64,000 nucleotides of DNA, taken from Ailanthus altissimus (Eukaryota; Streptophyta; Magnoliopsida; Sapindales; Simaroubaceae). The position numbers were made by a program, and so were the translations under genes. Below the pieces are notes generated by a model, which searched no databases, had not been told where the DNA came from, and worked only from the letters and a program-made list of their open reading frames with translations. The DNA lies in contig OX327684.1 of assembly GCA_946807835.1 (NCBI GenBank), forward strand, positions 20,050,501 to 20,114,500. Direction: 5' to 3'. Below, piece by piece: positions 23,970 through 35,325 of the stretch (position 1 is the first letter of the stretch; each line of letters begins with the position of its first letter).

Positions 23970-24570
23970 AAAACTCTAATGTTGTGGCACAGCTTTTGTG
24001 CGCTCTGACGCTATATCGAGATTGTTTAAGTCGGTTTTAAATTTTTTAAATGTGTGGACTCTTATTCTAACTAGAAATAGAATTTCTAAGGATATTTTGA
24101 AGTTTATATAAACTCTTATAACCCTTTTGAATAATTAGACATTAGAGAAAAAAACTATAACAGAAAGAATAGAGAGCTAAAGGGCACTTGAGTGCTGGGT
24201 GCACAAGAAAATGCAATAAGAGTGCTGGGTGTACAAGATAGTGCAATAAGAGTGTTTGAGTACTGTATATAAAAAAATACTGATAGATCATTTGAGAGAG
24301 CTGTCTGTTATTGTATTCATTGATTATCTTTTGTAAGAGATTTTTGTGATCTAAATAAAGGAAACTAGGATTTCGTAATCCATCATGAACGTAAGCATTT
24401 GTTACCAAACCACGTAAATTACTTCTGCCTTGTATGTGTGGTTATTTATCTATTTCTGTGTGATCTTTTTTTATTTTTGATTATTTGAGATTGAAGTATT
24501 TCATAAAGCGTTTCAAGATTTTTAGAGTACACATTAAAAATTTCAACAAAAAGATAATATTTCAACATTA
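23970..24570 (+). mobile_element. LTR fragment, copia-like
   Basis: The text around GTTACCAAACCACGTAAATT at 24400-24419 is typical of the R-U5 region of plant copia LTRs. A possible TATA box, TATATAAACTC, lies near 24105. A 30-bp unit with GAGTGCTGGGTG is tandemly repeated at 24190-24250. Ends and target duplication are not certain. Confidence 0.45.
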
Positions 24571-25120
24571 TAAGCAAGATTGTGGTGCTTAAAATGTCTA
24601 GAGAATTATCCTTACATTGGCCACCATTACAGCTCCGGCTTCTATATTAAGAAGGACTTGATAAGGAAAATTTTTGTAAACAACCATTTTTTCAAGCTAA
24701 TTTCTAATTTAGTCAAGAATTATATTTTCTAATTTTTATCGCCATTAATTTCATAAATTGATAAAAATACCCTTATCTTATATATAAGTCTCTCCTTTTA
24801 AAATATAAATATAAACTTCATAATATTAAAAACATACGCACTTGAGATTTTAAGAATTTGAATTCAATTATCCAAAAAGAATCACATTGTTACAAGAAAA
24901 GTGAAATTGATATGTATTTTTTTATATTATAGTTTATTTTTATGTCATTTTTTATTAATTTAAAATTTATTGAAGATACAAATATATCTATTATCTAAAT
25001 CAAAATTTATTTTGAAAAATAAATATAGTGTCTAAAACTGAATGCATTATGTAATGGTATTAGTTTCTAGTTATGAAATGTAGAGAACAAAAAAAAAAAT
25101 CGCATTGCAGGAGTGCTTTT

Positions 25121-25172
25121 TATCATGCCTAGTAATTGGCGCAATAATAACTTATTGCGCCTAGGCATGATA
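25121..25172. repeat. Hairpin with 12+9-bp perfect arms
   Basis: TATCATGCCTAG (25121-25132) pairs with CTAGGCATGATA (25161-25172), and GCGCAATAA (25139-25147) pairs with TTATTGCGC (25152-25160), leaving a 4-nt loop and one 6-nt bulge. It may be a MITE core or simply an inverted duplication. Confidence 0.75.
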
Positions 25173-25494
25173 GTTTTTATTGTGCCAATAAATCGAATTA
25201 TTATTTTTAATTCATTTTTTGTAATTTATAATTTTTTATATATAAGTACTATGGACACTGAGCCACTTCCAGTATGTTTTAAGGAAATATGAGAGAGTTT
25301 TAGTAAAGGCCAAGAAAGATATGTTGGGTACTAAAGTATCATTATGTCGATTCCTACAAATGTGACTTATCAATAACTTTGTAATATTGTGTGTCGTTGA
25401 ATTGAAGTTAATTTTGATCAACGTAGTGTGCCTATGAGAATTTAGTGCCCACAATAGAAATAAATGATATACCGTTGGCGATTAAATGATCAAG

Positions 25495-26574
25495 ATATGC
25501 AGTTTTTATTGGGGATTAATACAAATTTGGAGATAAGTTTACGGTTGAGCATATAAAGATTTGACGGTGATGATCTATATCCATACTCTTCTAAGGATAT
25601 AGGTGACAGAGGGATTATAATGATATGTTTAACCTCAACTTGTATAGTTCAATGCACTGTTCTATAATATCTGTAACGTGTGTGTGAGGCATCGTTCACG
25701 GACTTGCGGAAGTGTTCTTTAAGATAAAGGGTGTGAACTTAGAGAGTCTCACAATATGAGGTGTACTTGTTGAGCACGGGGGTAGCTGGACGGATAGTAT
25801 TGATCGATCCAGGAAGGTTTTAGAAAGTAGGATATGTTTTAGGACCTATTTAAAAAGTGAAAACTGTAGTTTGTAAATATTACAAATAGGCTCCTTTTGC
25901 ATGAAAAGGTGTAAATGCACACATGACATCCATGCGTGGCCATTTGTATGACAAATGACAGCATGCATGGAGTTATATGTAATAAATGTCAACCACACAA
26001 AGTGTTTGCATGGATAAGTGATATTCATCATTCATGCATAAGCTTGCATAGCAACACATGCCTTAATGATAGACGTGTACACATAAAGTGTCTTAGGCCA
26101 TTTAAAACAAATGAAAACAATTTCATTTGTTAGAGAATTCAATTGTTTAAAGAAAAATTTGTCCAAAGTATTTGAGAAAAAATGGCAACTTTGAAAAGTT
26201 GCATTTTGGTCCCTAAACATAATTCTAAAATATTTAATGCTTCAACTAGTTCAAGTGTTAAACTTGTTTTGATTTCTGCACGAAATATACATCAAAGGGT
26301 ACCATTCTAACTACACTAATTCCACAAAACGCTAGAGTTTAGAATTGTCCAAGAAATGACTTCATTGTGAGCTTAACAAACTTTAAAGTTTAATAATCTT
26401 CACCGAATCATCTACAAGGGTATGTATTCGATTCTTGTACTATTTTTGATTCAGTTGTAATGTGCATATGTTGATTATATTATTTTATTCTGTTGTGTAA
26501 TGTATATTGGAAATGCATTTGAAAATTTTCAACATATACACAATCACATACATGCATCATTTAATGCACTAATA
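25495..26574 (-). mobile_element. Solo-LTR family copy E, truncated
   Basis: Diverged copy of the family of A, C and D in reverse orientation. Its LTR start lies at 26574 (minus-strand TATTAGTGCATTAAATG). Landmarks include minus-strand GAATACATACCCTTGTAGA near 26430, like copy A near 9000, and GTGTGAACTTAGAGAGTCTC near 25730, like 40330. The far end, about 0.8-0.9 kb of the family, is missing. Copy E is closer to A than to C or D. Confidence 0.75.
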
Positions 26575-26589
26575 GATCATCGTCAAGTA

Positions 26590-27342
26590 AAGAGTCAAAT
26601 TATTGCTCAAATAATTAAAGAAATATACAAATGTCATTTTGTAGACTAAAAAAGATCCAAGCCGATGTGCAGGAGGAATATGGTATGAACTTAATATACA
26701 TGATGGATTATCAAGCTAAAGAGCTTGCACTGAGGATGATAGCTGATACCCTAGAGGATTCATTCATACTATTTTTTACATATTGTTATATGGTAGAAAA
26801 TGAGAATCCAGGCACTATGAATTATTTGAAGACAAATGGTAGTAGATACTTATTGTACTTTATTATGGCATTGGGTTATTGTATTTGAATTTTTCACTAT
26901 TCTAATAGACCAGTAATTGCTATGGATGATACTTTTTTTTGAAAAACTTGTATCTCAGTTATATATTTAGTTTATAAGGATAGAAATAATCAGATTTATC
27001 TATTGGTATGAGCCATTATTGATTCAAAAAATGATGCATTATGAATAGTTTATAGAGAAATTACAAGGTATTATTTATGATATCAATGATATAATATTTG
27101 TATCAGTAAAGTATTTATGAATGTCAACCATAGGCTGTGTATATATCACTTGAAGAGCAATTTAATACCGAAATATAAACTTCTAATAGAAAAACAAAAA
27201 AAGAAAGATAGATTCCCAACGACATATTTTTTCACTGCAAAAGTATATCTATTATATGATTTTCAAAACCAAATGAATAATATGAGAGATATAAAATTTG
27301 AGTCAATTAAGTATTTAGAGTAGGAGGCTGGTTGTAGCAAGT
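26590..27342 (+). pseudogene. Mutator-like (MULE) transposase fragment
   Basis: The translation follows the MULE transposase order: KKIQADVQEEYGMNLIYMMD and YQAKELALRMI (N-terminal DNA-binding region) near 26650; YMVENENPGTMNYLKTNG near 26790; FIMALGYCI; then RPVIAMDDTFF near 26910, which carries the first acidic residue of the catalytic core; NNQIYLLV; IIDSKNDAL; and HRLCIYHLKSNLIPKY near 27126. It ends at KWANHV, short of the SWIM zinc finger. Several stops and frame changes make it inactive. It is bounded on both sides by copies E and B of the solo-LTR family, whose starts face it. Confidence 0.8.
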
Positions 27343-27700
27343 GGGCAAATCATGTAAGTGCATTAAAGGGTGCATCCATGTGATTATATACAAGTTCATT
27401 AAATTCAAAATGCATGTTTAACCACATAATTATGCAGCGGAATAAAATAGTTTAATCAACATATACACACAAAAAATTATATCAAACACATTATGTATAA
27501 CAGAAACATACCCTTGAAGACAATTCAGTGAAGATTCAAAATTTTGAAACTCACTCAAAGTGATCTCATTGATCAATTCTAGTTTGCAATGTATGGTGGG
27601 ATTACAAATTTAAAATAGTAGTATTTGTTTGAATTTTTAGCAATAATTTCAAATTCAAGGCAGTTCAACATTTGTACTTTTCTCTCATGTAGTAAAAATA
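27343..27700 (+). mobile_element. Solo-LTR family copy B, 5' fragment
   Basis: Starts TGTAAGTGCATTAAAGGG and follows copies A and C: GCAGCGGAATA near 27433, ACATACCCTTGAAGACAATT near 27507, and GATCAATTCTAG near 27571. The match fades after about 27700. It keeps the TG start that copies A, C and E have lost. Confidence 0.7.
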
Positions 27701-27746
27701 GAAATAAGGACCTTATTGAAACATTTTCAAACTTTAGTTTATATAT

Positions 27747-27800
27747 GGCTAAAAATGGGGACCAATTTGTAATATTTCAAATTGGTCCCCATTTTTAGCC
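27747..27800. repeat. Perfect 23-bp inverted repeat with 8-nt loop
   Basis: Arm 27747-27769 (GGCTAAAAATGGGG onward) is the exact reverse complement of 27778-27800 (through CCCCATTTTTAGCC). The loop is TAATATTT. There is no mismatch in 23 bp, in an area where every neighbouring repeat is diverged. Confidence 0.9.
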
Positions 27801-28265
27801 AAATATTATTGCAAAGTTTCTTAAACTTTTCCAATGGAAGCTTGGCACTGTGTGACAGAGACACGAGAGAAGGAAAATGCCTAAAAAGTTCTCCGAGGAT
27901 CAACACTATAAAAGGGAAGAGAAAAGCAAAAAGAAGAGGATGATGCCCAAAAGAGTAGAAGAATTAACACAGAGAAAGAAAAGGTTTTCTTCTCTTCACC
28001 CTGAACGGGTTTTTTCTTCATTTCTTATCAGACTCCCTTCATAAAGACCAATTCTGACTTAAGCATTAGAGAGTCTTCACCAGAACCCACCCCAATGAGA
28101 CCATCATAATGAGTCTTGTTTGTGATTTGCAGGTTCTGTTATAGCCACCGAAGAAGAAGAGACCCAAGCTCCTACAAACAAGCATGACTACGAAGAGGCG
28201 CAAATGTTGATTTTCGCTAACAAATAAATTTAAAGCTCGTTGGCCCGAAAAACTATTTTTTTTAT
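27801..28265 (+). repeat. Partial 5' LTR of the gypsy element
   Basis: It holds a promoter-like TATA box and a long leader. It ends at about ATCA before the primer-site-like motif. Its upstream limit merges with copy B of another family, and no second copy was found to fix the ends. Confidence 0.45.
27906..27914 (+). promoter_or_regulatory. TATA box of the gypsy LTR
   Basis: CTATAAAAG followed by GGAAGAG, the usual setting of LTR promoters in this superfamily, about 350 bp before the LTR end. Confidence 0.5.
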
Positions 28266-28275
28266 CAATGGTTTT

Positions 28276-28293
28276 TTGTGCCGTCTATGGGAA
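28276..28293 (+). other. Primer-site/leader motif of the gypsy element
   Basis: TTGTGCCGTCTATGGGAA resembles TGGCGCCGTCTGTGGGAA, found just inside the 5' LTR of many plant gypsy elements. Confidence 0.5.
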
Positions 28294-28832
28294 ACAAACA
28301 AAAAGCTTTGTCCAAGAAGACGACAGCTGGCTATGGCAAAGCAGTCATCCACTGGCAGAAATCTCACCACTAGGGAATGAGGCCCAGACCCAAATAGGAA
28401 TGGAGGTCATGGAAATAGGCCTCTTCATTAAATATAAACCTCATTTCCATTCGAAATCCAGGCAGAGCTGAGAACCCTGAGGGACGAAAGAGAAGAAATA
28501 AGAACATTCATAGCTGAATTGATCAGAAGCAAACGGAGGGAAGCGAGAAATAACGACAAAAGGGAATCTTAGGCGAAGATCCTGGAATAGACAGATTGGA
28601 GGAACAGGTCGGGGAATTTGCATCATTTGGCTGGAGCAACCAAGATAAGTCAGGCACTCCCCGAGAGAGAGGAGGTGCAGACTGGAGATTTCGAGTAGGC
28701 AGCAAGAAAGAGCCATCTGCTGAACAACGACAGCCTTAACAGGGCGAATCGGACTTGGAGAGGAAGGTTTGTAATTTGAAAGGAAAGTTGGGGAGCCTCT
28801 TAGCGAAGAAGGAGATGAAAGATTAGCCTCTT

Positions 28833-29940
28833 ATGAAGAAGACAGAAAGAGAAAGAAAATCGCTGCTGAAAGATGAGTTGAGAGACGTAGGGCTTCTGAG
28901 TAGGTTTCGACTCCCAAACCTATTCATCTATAGGGGAGTCACTGATCCCAATCACTATGTTGATCAGATTACTGACTTGCTGTCAATTGCAGGGCTGAGA
29001 CAGGACCAGATGTGTAGACTTTTCCATATGAACTTGGAGGGGGCCTGCTCTACTCTAATATAAGGGCTTAAAATAGTGTAGTATCACCTTCTACCATGAG
29101 CTGACTGAGAAGTTTGCATAATACTTTCAAGGTTCGTATGAGGTAATTAAAGACCCAGAGCAACTAAAGCGGGTTAGATAGAGTAAATATGAGAGCATCA
29201 AGAATTTCATCCAAAGATTTCACAATGAGGTAATAGCCTTGGGACTTTTGACCAGCCCATCGCCTTAAACGCCCTCAAGTTAGGGTTAAGGTTGAATAGA
29301 TTCTGGTATTACCTGGCAAATAACAACGTTATGAATTTGTGACAACATATAACAAGGTGTCAGAGTATGTATCAATAGAAGAAGGTGAAGAGGCCAAAAG
29401 ATCCTTTGTCGAGCTGTCCAAGGGGCATGTCACGACCTGATAAAATGATAGATATAGGGGAATGAAAGGACCTCTACCTTATCCATATAAATATAAGAGG
29501 CTGAACGATGACTACCATCCTTCACAGAGGGAAAATTTCACAAACTAGCACTACACGCCGAACAGCTGGAGGAATAATATGCCGAACAATGAGCCTAAAA
29601 ATTAGAGAGATAGGACAAACAGGTTTTGCCAGAGTAGCTTGCCCAAGCAGCCTCGAAGACCGAGGAATCATAAACACTCAATTAGAGAGAGAAGGGTGGC
29701 TCGTGTTGAAAAGTTTCTTCCTCTAACCGTACCACTTGAAGATATTTACGAAGAGATTCAGAATCGAGGTGTGCTACACAAATTTTTTTAAAGGAAATAG
29801 AGTAGAGCGGTGATCAGATCTGAAGAAGTGGTGCGGCATGCATAGGAGGCTAGGTCATACCACGAGGGAATGCTTCGAGTTGAGGAAGCAAGTAGACGCT
29901 CTGATAAAGAATGTGTACCTGGAAGCGTTCCAAGTGAACT
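28833..29940 (+). pseudogene. Gypsy gag remnant
   Basis: The capsid-like part includes RLPNLFIYRGVTDPNHYVDQ near 28905, AGLRQDQMCRLFHMNLEGAC near 28990, then EQLKRVR and SIKNFIQRFHNEV near 29160-29235. A zinc-knuckle-like CGMHRRLGHTTRECFELRKQ begins at 29832, with spacing C-x2-H-x4-H-x4-C. At least six stops and several frame changes interrupt it. The protein would have packaged the element's RNA. Confidence 0.75.
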
Positions 29941-30134
29941 GATAGCTCATATATGCTGACTAGCCCAACGGATTAAATCCCGACCCTGTTATGATTATTT
30001 CTAGCAGACCTACATTGGCAGAAGAATTTAATAAGTAGCATAAAAACTACTTCAAGTACTCAATGATGGTGCACCAAGTTATGTACAACGCTCCTCTAGC
30101 CAAGAAACCTAGGTTATGGTAGGAGGTACCAATC

Positions 30135-30701
30135 ATGTTCACAGAGGAGAACGCACAGAGAGTCAGTTACCCTAATGATGACCTACTTATGATAGAAGTG
30201 CTAGTAGCAGGTGAAAAGATAAATAGGGTATTTGTCGATCCAGGTACTTTGGTCGACGTAATCTTTAAAGAAACCTTGGATGAGCTAAAAATCAAGAACC
30301 TGCACGTAGAAGGGACCCAAACACCGTTGCAGGGGTTTGAAGACAGCTGTGTGATGCTATTTGGAGTAGTGGCTCTGCCCTTCACTATAAGAAAGAAGGC
30401 CTACAAGAAAATCATGATGACCAAATTCGTGGTAGTCGATCAGCCTTTTTCGTACAAGATCCTCCTTAGGCGGCCATTCATGGTAAGTACAAATGCTGCC
30501 CTATCCATTCAATATTTAAAGATAAAATTTCTAGTAGAGGAGGGAAACAGAGTAGTGTCGAGGGATCAGAAGGTGGCCAGGGGTTGTTACGCTGTATTAA
30601 TAAGGTTGGCATTTTGTATTTCTACTGTCAACCCGAGAGAAGAACTCGACAAATCCCTAGAGCCAACAGAGGAATTGCAGGTCAGAACTGAGGAACCTTA
30701 G
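30135..30701 (+). pseudogene. Gypsy protease domain, open frame of 188 codons
   Basis: The longest uninterrupted frame of the element. VSYPNDDLLMIEVLVAGEKI leads to RVFVDPGTLVDVIF, in the place of the aspartic protease loop (usually D-N/S/T-G-S/T). The catalytic Asp and Gly remain, but the residue between them is Pro. Next come LQGFEDSCVMLFGVVALPFT, FVVVDQPFSYKILLRRPFM (family: ILGRP, here LLRRP) and YLKIKFLVEEG. The changed loop and the broken neighbours indicate a dead copy. Confidence 0.8.
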
Positions 30702-30899
30702 AGAGCGGTTTGGATGGGAACCTAGTTAGAGCAAGCAGTCAAGAGAGATTTGACCTAATTGGCTCGTGAATTTTTAGACGTCTTCGCTTGATCCCAAAAA
30801 GACATGCTTGAGATCGATCTAAAACTGAATTTCCACAGGCTGATCATCAACCCCACATCTTGACCGGTTAAACAGAAAAGTAGACTCTTTAACCAGGAG

Positions 30900-33870
30900 T
30901 GGAATGAAGTTGTAGCAACAAAGGTGGAGAAGCTATCGGTAGCAGGTTTTATTAGGAAAGTCCATTACCTTAACCAGTTGGCCACGTGGTAATGGTAAAA
31001 AAGGCCAACGAGAAGTGGAGGATGTGTGAAGACTTTACCGATATGAATAAAGCATATCCAAATGATAATTTTCTCCTCTTAAAGATCGACCAGCTTGTGG
31101 ACGCCACAGATAGGCACAAGCTGCTGAGCTTCATGGGTGCCTTCTCCGGCTATAATCAAATTCTGGTGTTTTCCCCCAAGCTAACAAAAAATATCGTTTA
31201 TCACCCACCAGAGGACTTATTGCTATCAAGTGATATCGTTCGGGTTAATAAATGCTGGAGCTACCTATCAAAGATTGGTGAACAAACTTTTCAAAAACCT
31301 GATCATAAGGAATATGAAAGTTTACGTAGATGATATGATAGCCAAGTCTATAAAGGCAAAGAACTACGTGGCTAATCTGAGGGAAATGTTTATGATTTTA
31401 AGGGAGAACGGAATGAGGCTAAACCCAAAAAAATATGCTTTCGGAGTAAAGTCTGAAAATTGCTTGGGCTTCATAGTAAGCGAAAGGAAGATAAAAGTCA
31501 ACCCAGATAAAGTCTAAACCATTCTAAAAATAAAGTCCCCAAGTATGGTAAAGGAGATCTAACGACTCACAGAAAAGATCGCGGCTTTGAACAGGTTCAT
31601 TTTCAAGGCTATGGATAAATGCTTCACTTTCTTCCAGGTAATAAAAAGGAAGGAAATGAATAGGTGGATGGAGGAGTGTGAACAAGCTTTCGGATAATTA
31701 AAAGCCTACATTTCCGAACTGGTACACTTAGCCATCCCTATACCAGGGGAGGTATTGATGTTGTACCTAGGAGTCTCAAAATAGGCTGTAAGCTCGGTGC
31801 TGACCAAAAACAAAAAAGGGTGCAACTGCAAGTATATTACATAAGTGATGCCTTCATTAGTCCAGAGACTCGATATCCTCCCATGAGCTGTTAGCTCTAG
31901 CCCTTATCGTGTCGGGAAGAAAGTTACAGTCTTACTTCCAGGCACACACTATTCTTGTACTGATTAACCTGCTATTAAGGCAGATTCTGCACAAACCGGA
32001 CCTGCTTGGCTGATTGGTTAAATGGGTCATAGAGCTGAGTTAGTTCGATATTCACTATAAGTCTTGAACGGCTATCAAAGGGCAGGCCTTGGCTGAATTT
32101 ATAGCCGAATGTACCCGCGAGTCAAAAGAGGTCGAGGAGACGGGTGCCCCAGCCTCCAATCTAGCTTTGGAAAGGTAGCTGCTCTACATTGACGGGGCAT
32201 CCAACCTGTAAGGGAGTGGAGTAGAGATTGTTCTTGTGAGCCTTAAAAGAGATGAGGCCAGTTACCCAGTTTACTACAGGTTCAAAGCCTCGAATAATGA
32301 GGCAGAATACGAAGCTCTCCTAGCCAGATTAAGAGTAGCTCGGACGCTGACTGTAAAGGAAGTGTTGGTGAAAAGTGACTTTCAGTTAGTGGTGAATTGA
32401 GTTAATGGCAGCTTTGAGGTCAGGGAAAAAAGAATGGCCGCATATCTGGCAAAATTAAAGAGTCGGATAAGCCAGTTCAAAAAAGTGCAAGTGAAACTGA
32501 TCTCAAGAAATGAGAATCACCGAGTAGACATCATCGCCAAAATAACGTCAGGTGAAGATGCTCAGTTACCCTAAACAATCCCCGTGGAACTCATATTAGA
32601 GCTCAGCATCCAAGAAGAAGAGCAGATCATACAAATCAAGTTACAACCAATCTAGATAGACCCTATTAAGGACTATATTTTGAATGGGACAATTTTGACT
32701 AAAAAAATTAAAGCTCGGACAATTAAATACCTAGCTACCAAATACTCGATGATCGACAAGGTGTTATACCAAAGAGGTTTCTTGCACCTTTATATGAAAC
32801 GCTTGGTCTCGTTGGAGGCGAAATGAATCCTTAAGGAAATCCACGAGGGAGTCTGTGGTAATTACTCGGGGACAAAAGCATCGGCTCATAAAGTGTTTAG
32901 GATCGGGTATTACTGGTCAACCACTTAACAGAATGCTAAAAGCCTGGTTCAACGCTGCGACGCATATCAAAGATTCACGAACAAGATTCAAACACCCGCG
33001 AAAAAAGTGACCACAATGAGTGGACCCTGGCCATTCGCCTAATGGGGGCTCGACTTGATAGTACCTTTGCCCAGAGGCAAGGGATTTTGTAGATATGTAG
33101 TAGTTGCAGTTTACTACTTCACCAAATAAATTGAGGCCAAGCCACTGTTAAAGATAACAGAGAAAAGTGTCTGAGATTTCGTTTGGAGAAATGTGATATA
33201 CAGGTATAGAATCTCTCGTACTATCATCATTGACCATAGAAAGTAGTTCAACAACAATAGCTTCAAGAACTTTTATGTCCAACTCATTCGCCTCCCCCAC
33301 ACATCCCAAGACCAATGGCCAGGTTGAATATTTCAACAAGTTGGTTAAGAAACTACTCAATAAGAAATTAACAGAGAGAAATGGAGTATGGATAGAATAG
33401 TTGCCAAAAGTACTGTGGGTGCTTCAAACAACTAATAAGACAACCATGGGCGAGACATCATTCTCATTAGCTTTCGGGAGCAAAGCGGTAATTCCTGTAG
33501 AGATGAGAACCCTAACTTACTAGGTGCTGAATTTCTTTGAAGTTGTCAACAATGAGCTAATACAGAGACGATTGGATTTAGTCAAACAACTAAGAGACAA
33601 GGCCCAGATTCCAGTAGTGGTGTACCAATAAAAGGGTTAAGGCCAGGGAATTCAAAGAGGAAGACCTAGTGCTGAGGAGAGTAGTACTCAACACAATAAA
33701 TCAAGTGGACGGGGTCCTTGGCCTGACCTGGGAAGGGCCGTCTAAAGTCTTCAGACGCATTAGGGGAGCCTATGAGCTCGAAGGGGTAAGCGGATGAGTC
33801 GTGAGGAAACTGTGGAATGCCGAACTACTGAAGAAATATTATTCTTAACTCTGCTTTACTTTTTATGCAA
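30900..33870 (+). pseudogene. Gypsy reverse transcriptase, RNase H and integrase remnant
   Basis: Order of blocks: WRMCEDFTDMNKAYPNDNF near 31016, DQLVDATDRHKLLSFMGAFS and GYNQI near 31090-31160, NAGATYQRLVNKLFKNLI near 31250, and the catalytic box VYVDDMIAKS (YVDD at 31323-31334). Then LRENGMRLNPKKYAFGVKS, and the RNase H start LLYIDGASNL near 32180 with NNEAEYEALLARLRVA near 32295. Integrase shows HEGVCGNYSGTKASAHKVF near 32850, WGLDLIVPLPRGKGF near 33043 and the C-terminal KLWNAELLKKYYS near 33808. Domain order (integrase last) defines gypsy. Stops such as TAA at 33040-33042 and TAG at 33244-33246 stand where the family has glutamine. Confidence 0.9.
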
Positions 33871-35325
33871 AGGTTATTCTCTATATACGAACATCGTTCT
33901 TAGTAAAGTCATTTGTACTCTTGCATGTATCTTCATGGAAAACAAGCTGATTAAAATATGGAAAGGAATGCTCATAAACGATGCCCTTAGGATATCTAAC
34001 AATGCCCCCCACCCCAGAGGATTATTACAAAAGAAATTGTTGAGTCGACCTAAGTGGATTGACGCCCTCTAAAGGTAAGCCCTGGACCGTTTAAAACGTT
34101 ATATCACATCATCATTATCATGACATCATCATCACATCACGTTGTCATTTATCATTGCATCGTCGTGTCATCCTCATTACGTTATGACCGGTTTGATGCT
34201 CACAAAGCATTTTACTATCATCGGCTCTACGCCCACGGGGAATTTCGCCATGATTAGTTTGATGCTTACAGAGCATATCACCGTTACTGGATCAACACAA
34301 GGGTAATTAAGAAGGCTAGGTGGGGCGAAGGCTGTGGCATTTCTACAACATCACTGTGGCCTTTTCCACGATGTCCATTGAAAAGGGTTTGATTGTGGCC
34401 TTTCCACGATATCACTGTAGAATTTTCACAGTACCCATGGCATGTTATTCAGTGTTATTACAATAAGCCGATGTCTTAAAGATACTGCAAGCTACTCGAT
34501 CATCCCTGTTTCTCAAAGTCTGTTCATTATCAACGGTTTCAGAATCGCAGTAAACTACTCAGTCGACGTTAATGCTTCAAGTCGGCCATTATTTTTCGAT
34601 GATCCCTCGAGGTGGTCGCCAGCCTTTGTATCTCACCGACCTTGTTACCAACAACTTCCCAATTATGCCTTTGCCAAGCAGGACAGCGACAGGCCGCTTA
34701 TTATCTTGGTTTTTACTAACTATTGTCATACTTCCACGTAAAGCCGACTATTATCTAATAACTCTCAGACTTAGATTTATATTTTTATCCCTGAACTGAT
34801 TCAGTTAGCTATGGCACTTGTTAGCTGAGCGGGTCTCTATTTCTATTTATTATGGAGATCGCGCTTGATGCCTTATGGCCTTGCAGGAACTCCTCATTCT
34901 ACAACAAAAGCTCACCAAGTCATGAACCATCGTTATTACTTGATCGTTATAAGCAGTTTGGCATTACGGTTAGCTTTTCTTGTTATAATTTTTATCATTA
35001 TCATGAACAGCTCGACTAAGAACAACATATTACAAATTCGATATTGTAATTTGCCCGATTTTATTATTATGATTTTTCCTATATGAGTAACCAGATTTAC
35101 TACAAATAATTATAAGAACAACAAATTGGCACAATAGCTGGAAGAATGAAAAATACTTGTAGTAATTGGTAAAGAATATTACAAGAAGTTTCAGACATTA
35201 CAAAAAGTTCTAAACTTTACAAAAAGGAGAAAGAGGAGAAGATGGGAAAGAAAGATGAGAAGATGGAAGAGAAAGAGAAGAAAGTAGAGGAGAAAGAGGA
35301 AAAGGTAAAAGAGAAGCTTGTTGGC
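33871..35325. other. Non-coding spacer of the gypsy element
   Basis: No conserved frame. It includes an imperfect CATCAT/ATCATC-rich stretch (34105-34180), a repeated GTGGCCTTTTCCACGAT motif (34355-34420) and an almost pure purine tract (35215-35310). The tract resembles a polypurine primer region but is longer than needed. Confidence 0.5.

Noticed and set aside
25488..26579. GATCA at 25488-25492 and 26575-26579 as target duplication of copy E
   Set aside because: The left end of copy E lacks the family terminus and about 0.8 kb of the LTR, so the match is probably chance.
33148..33360. 70-codon minus frame in the integrase region
   Set aside because: Antisense of the gypsy integrase remnant.
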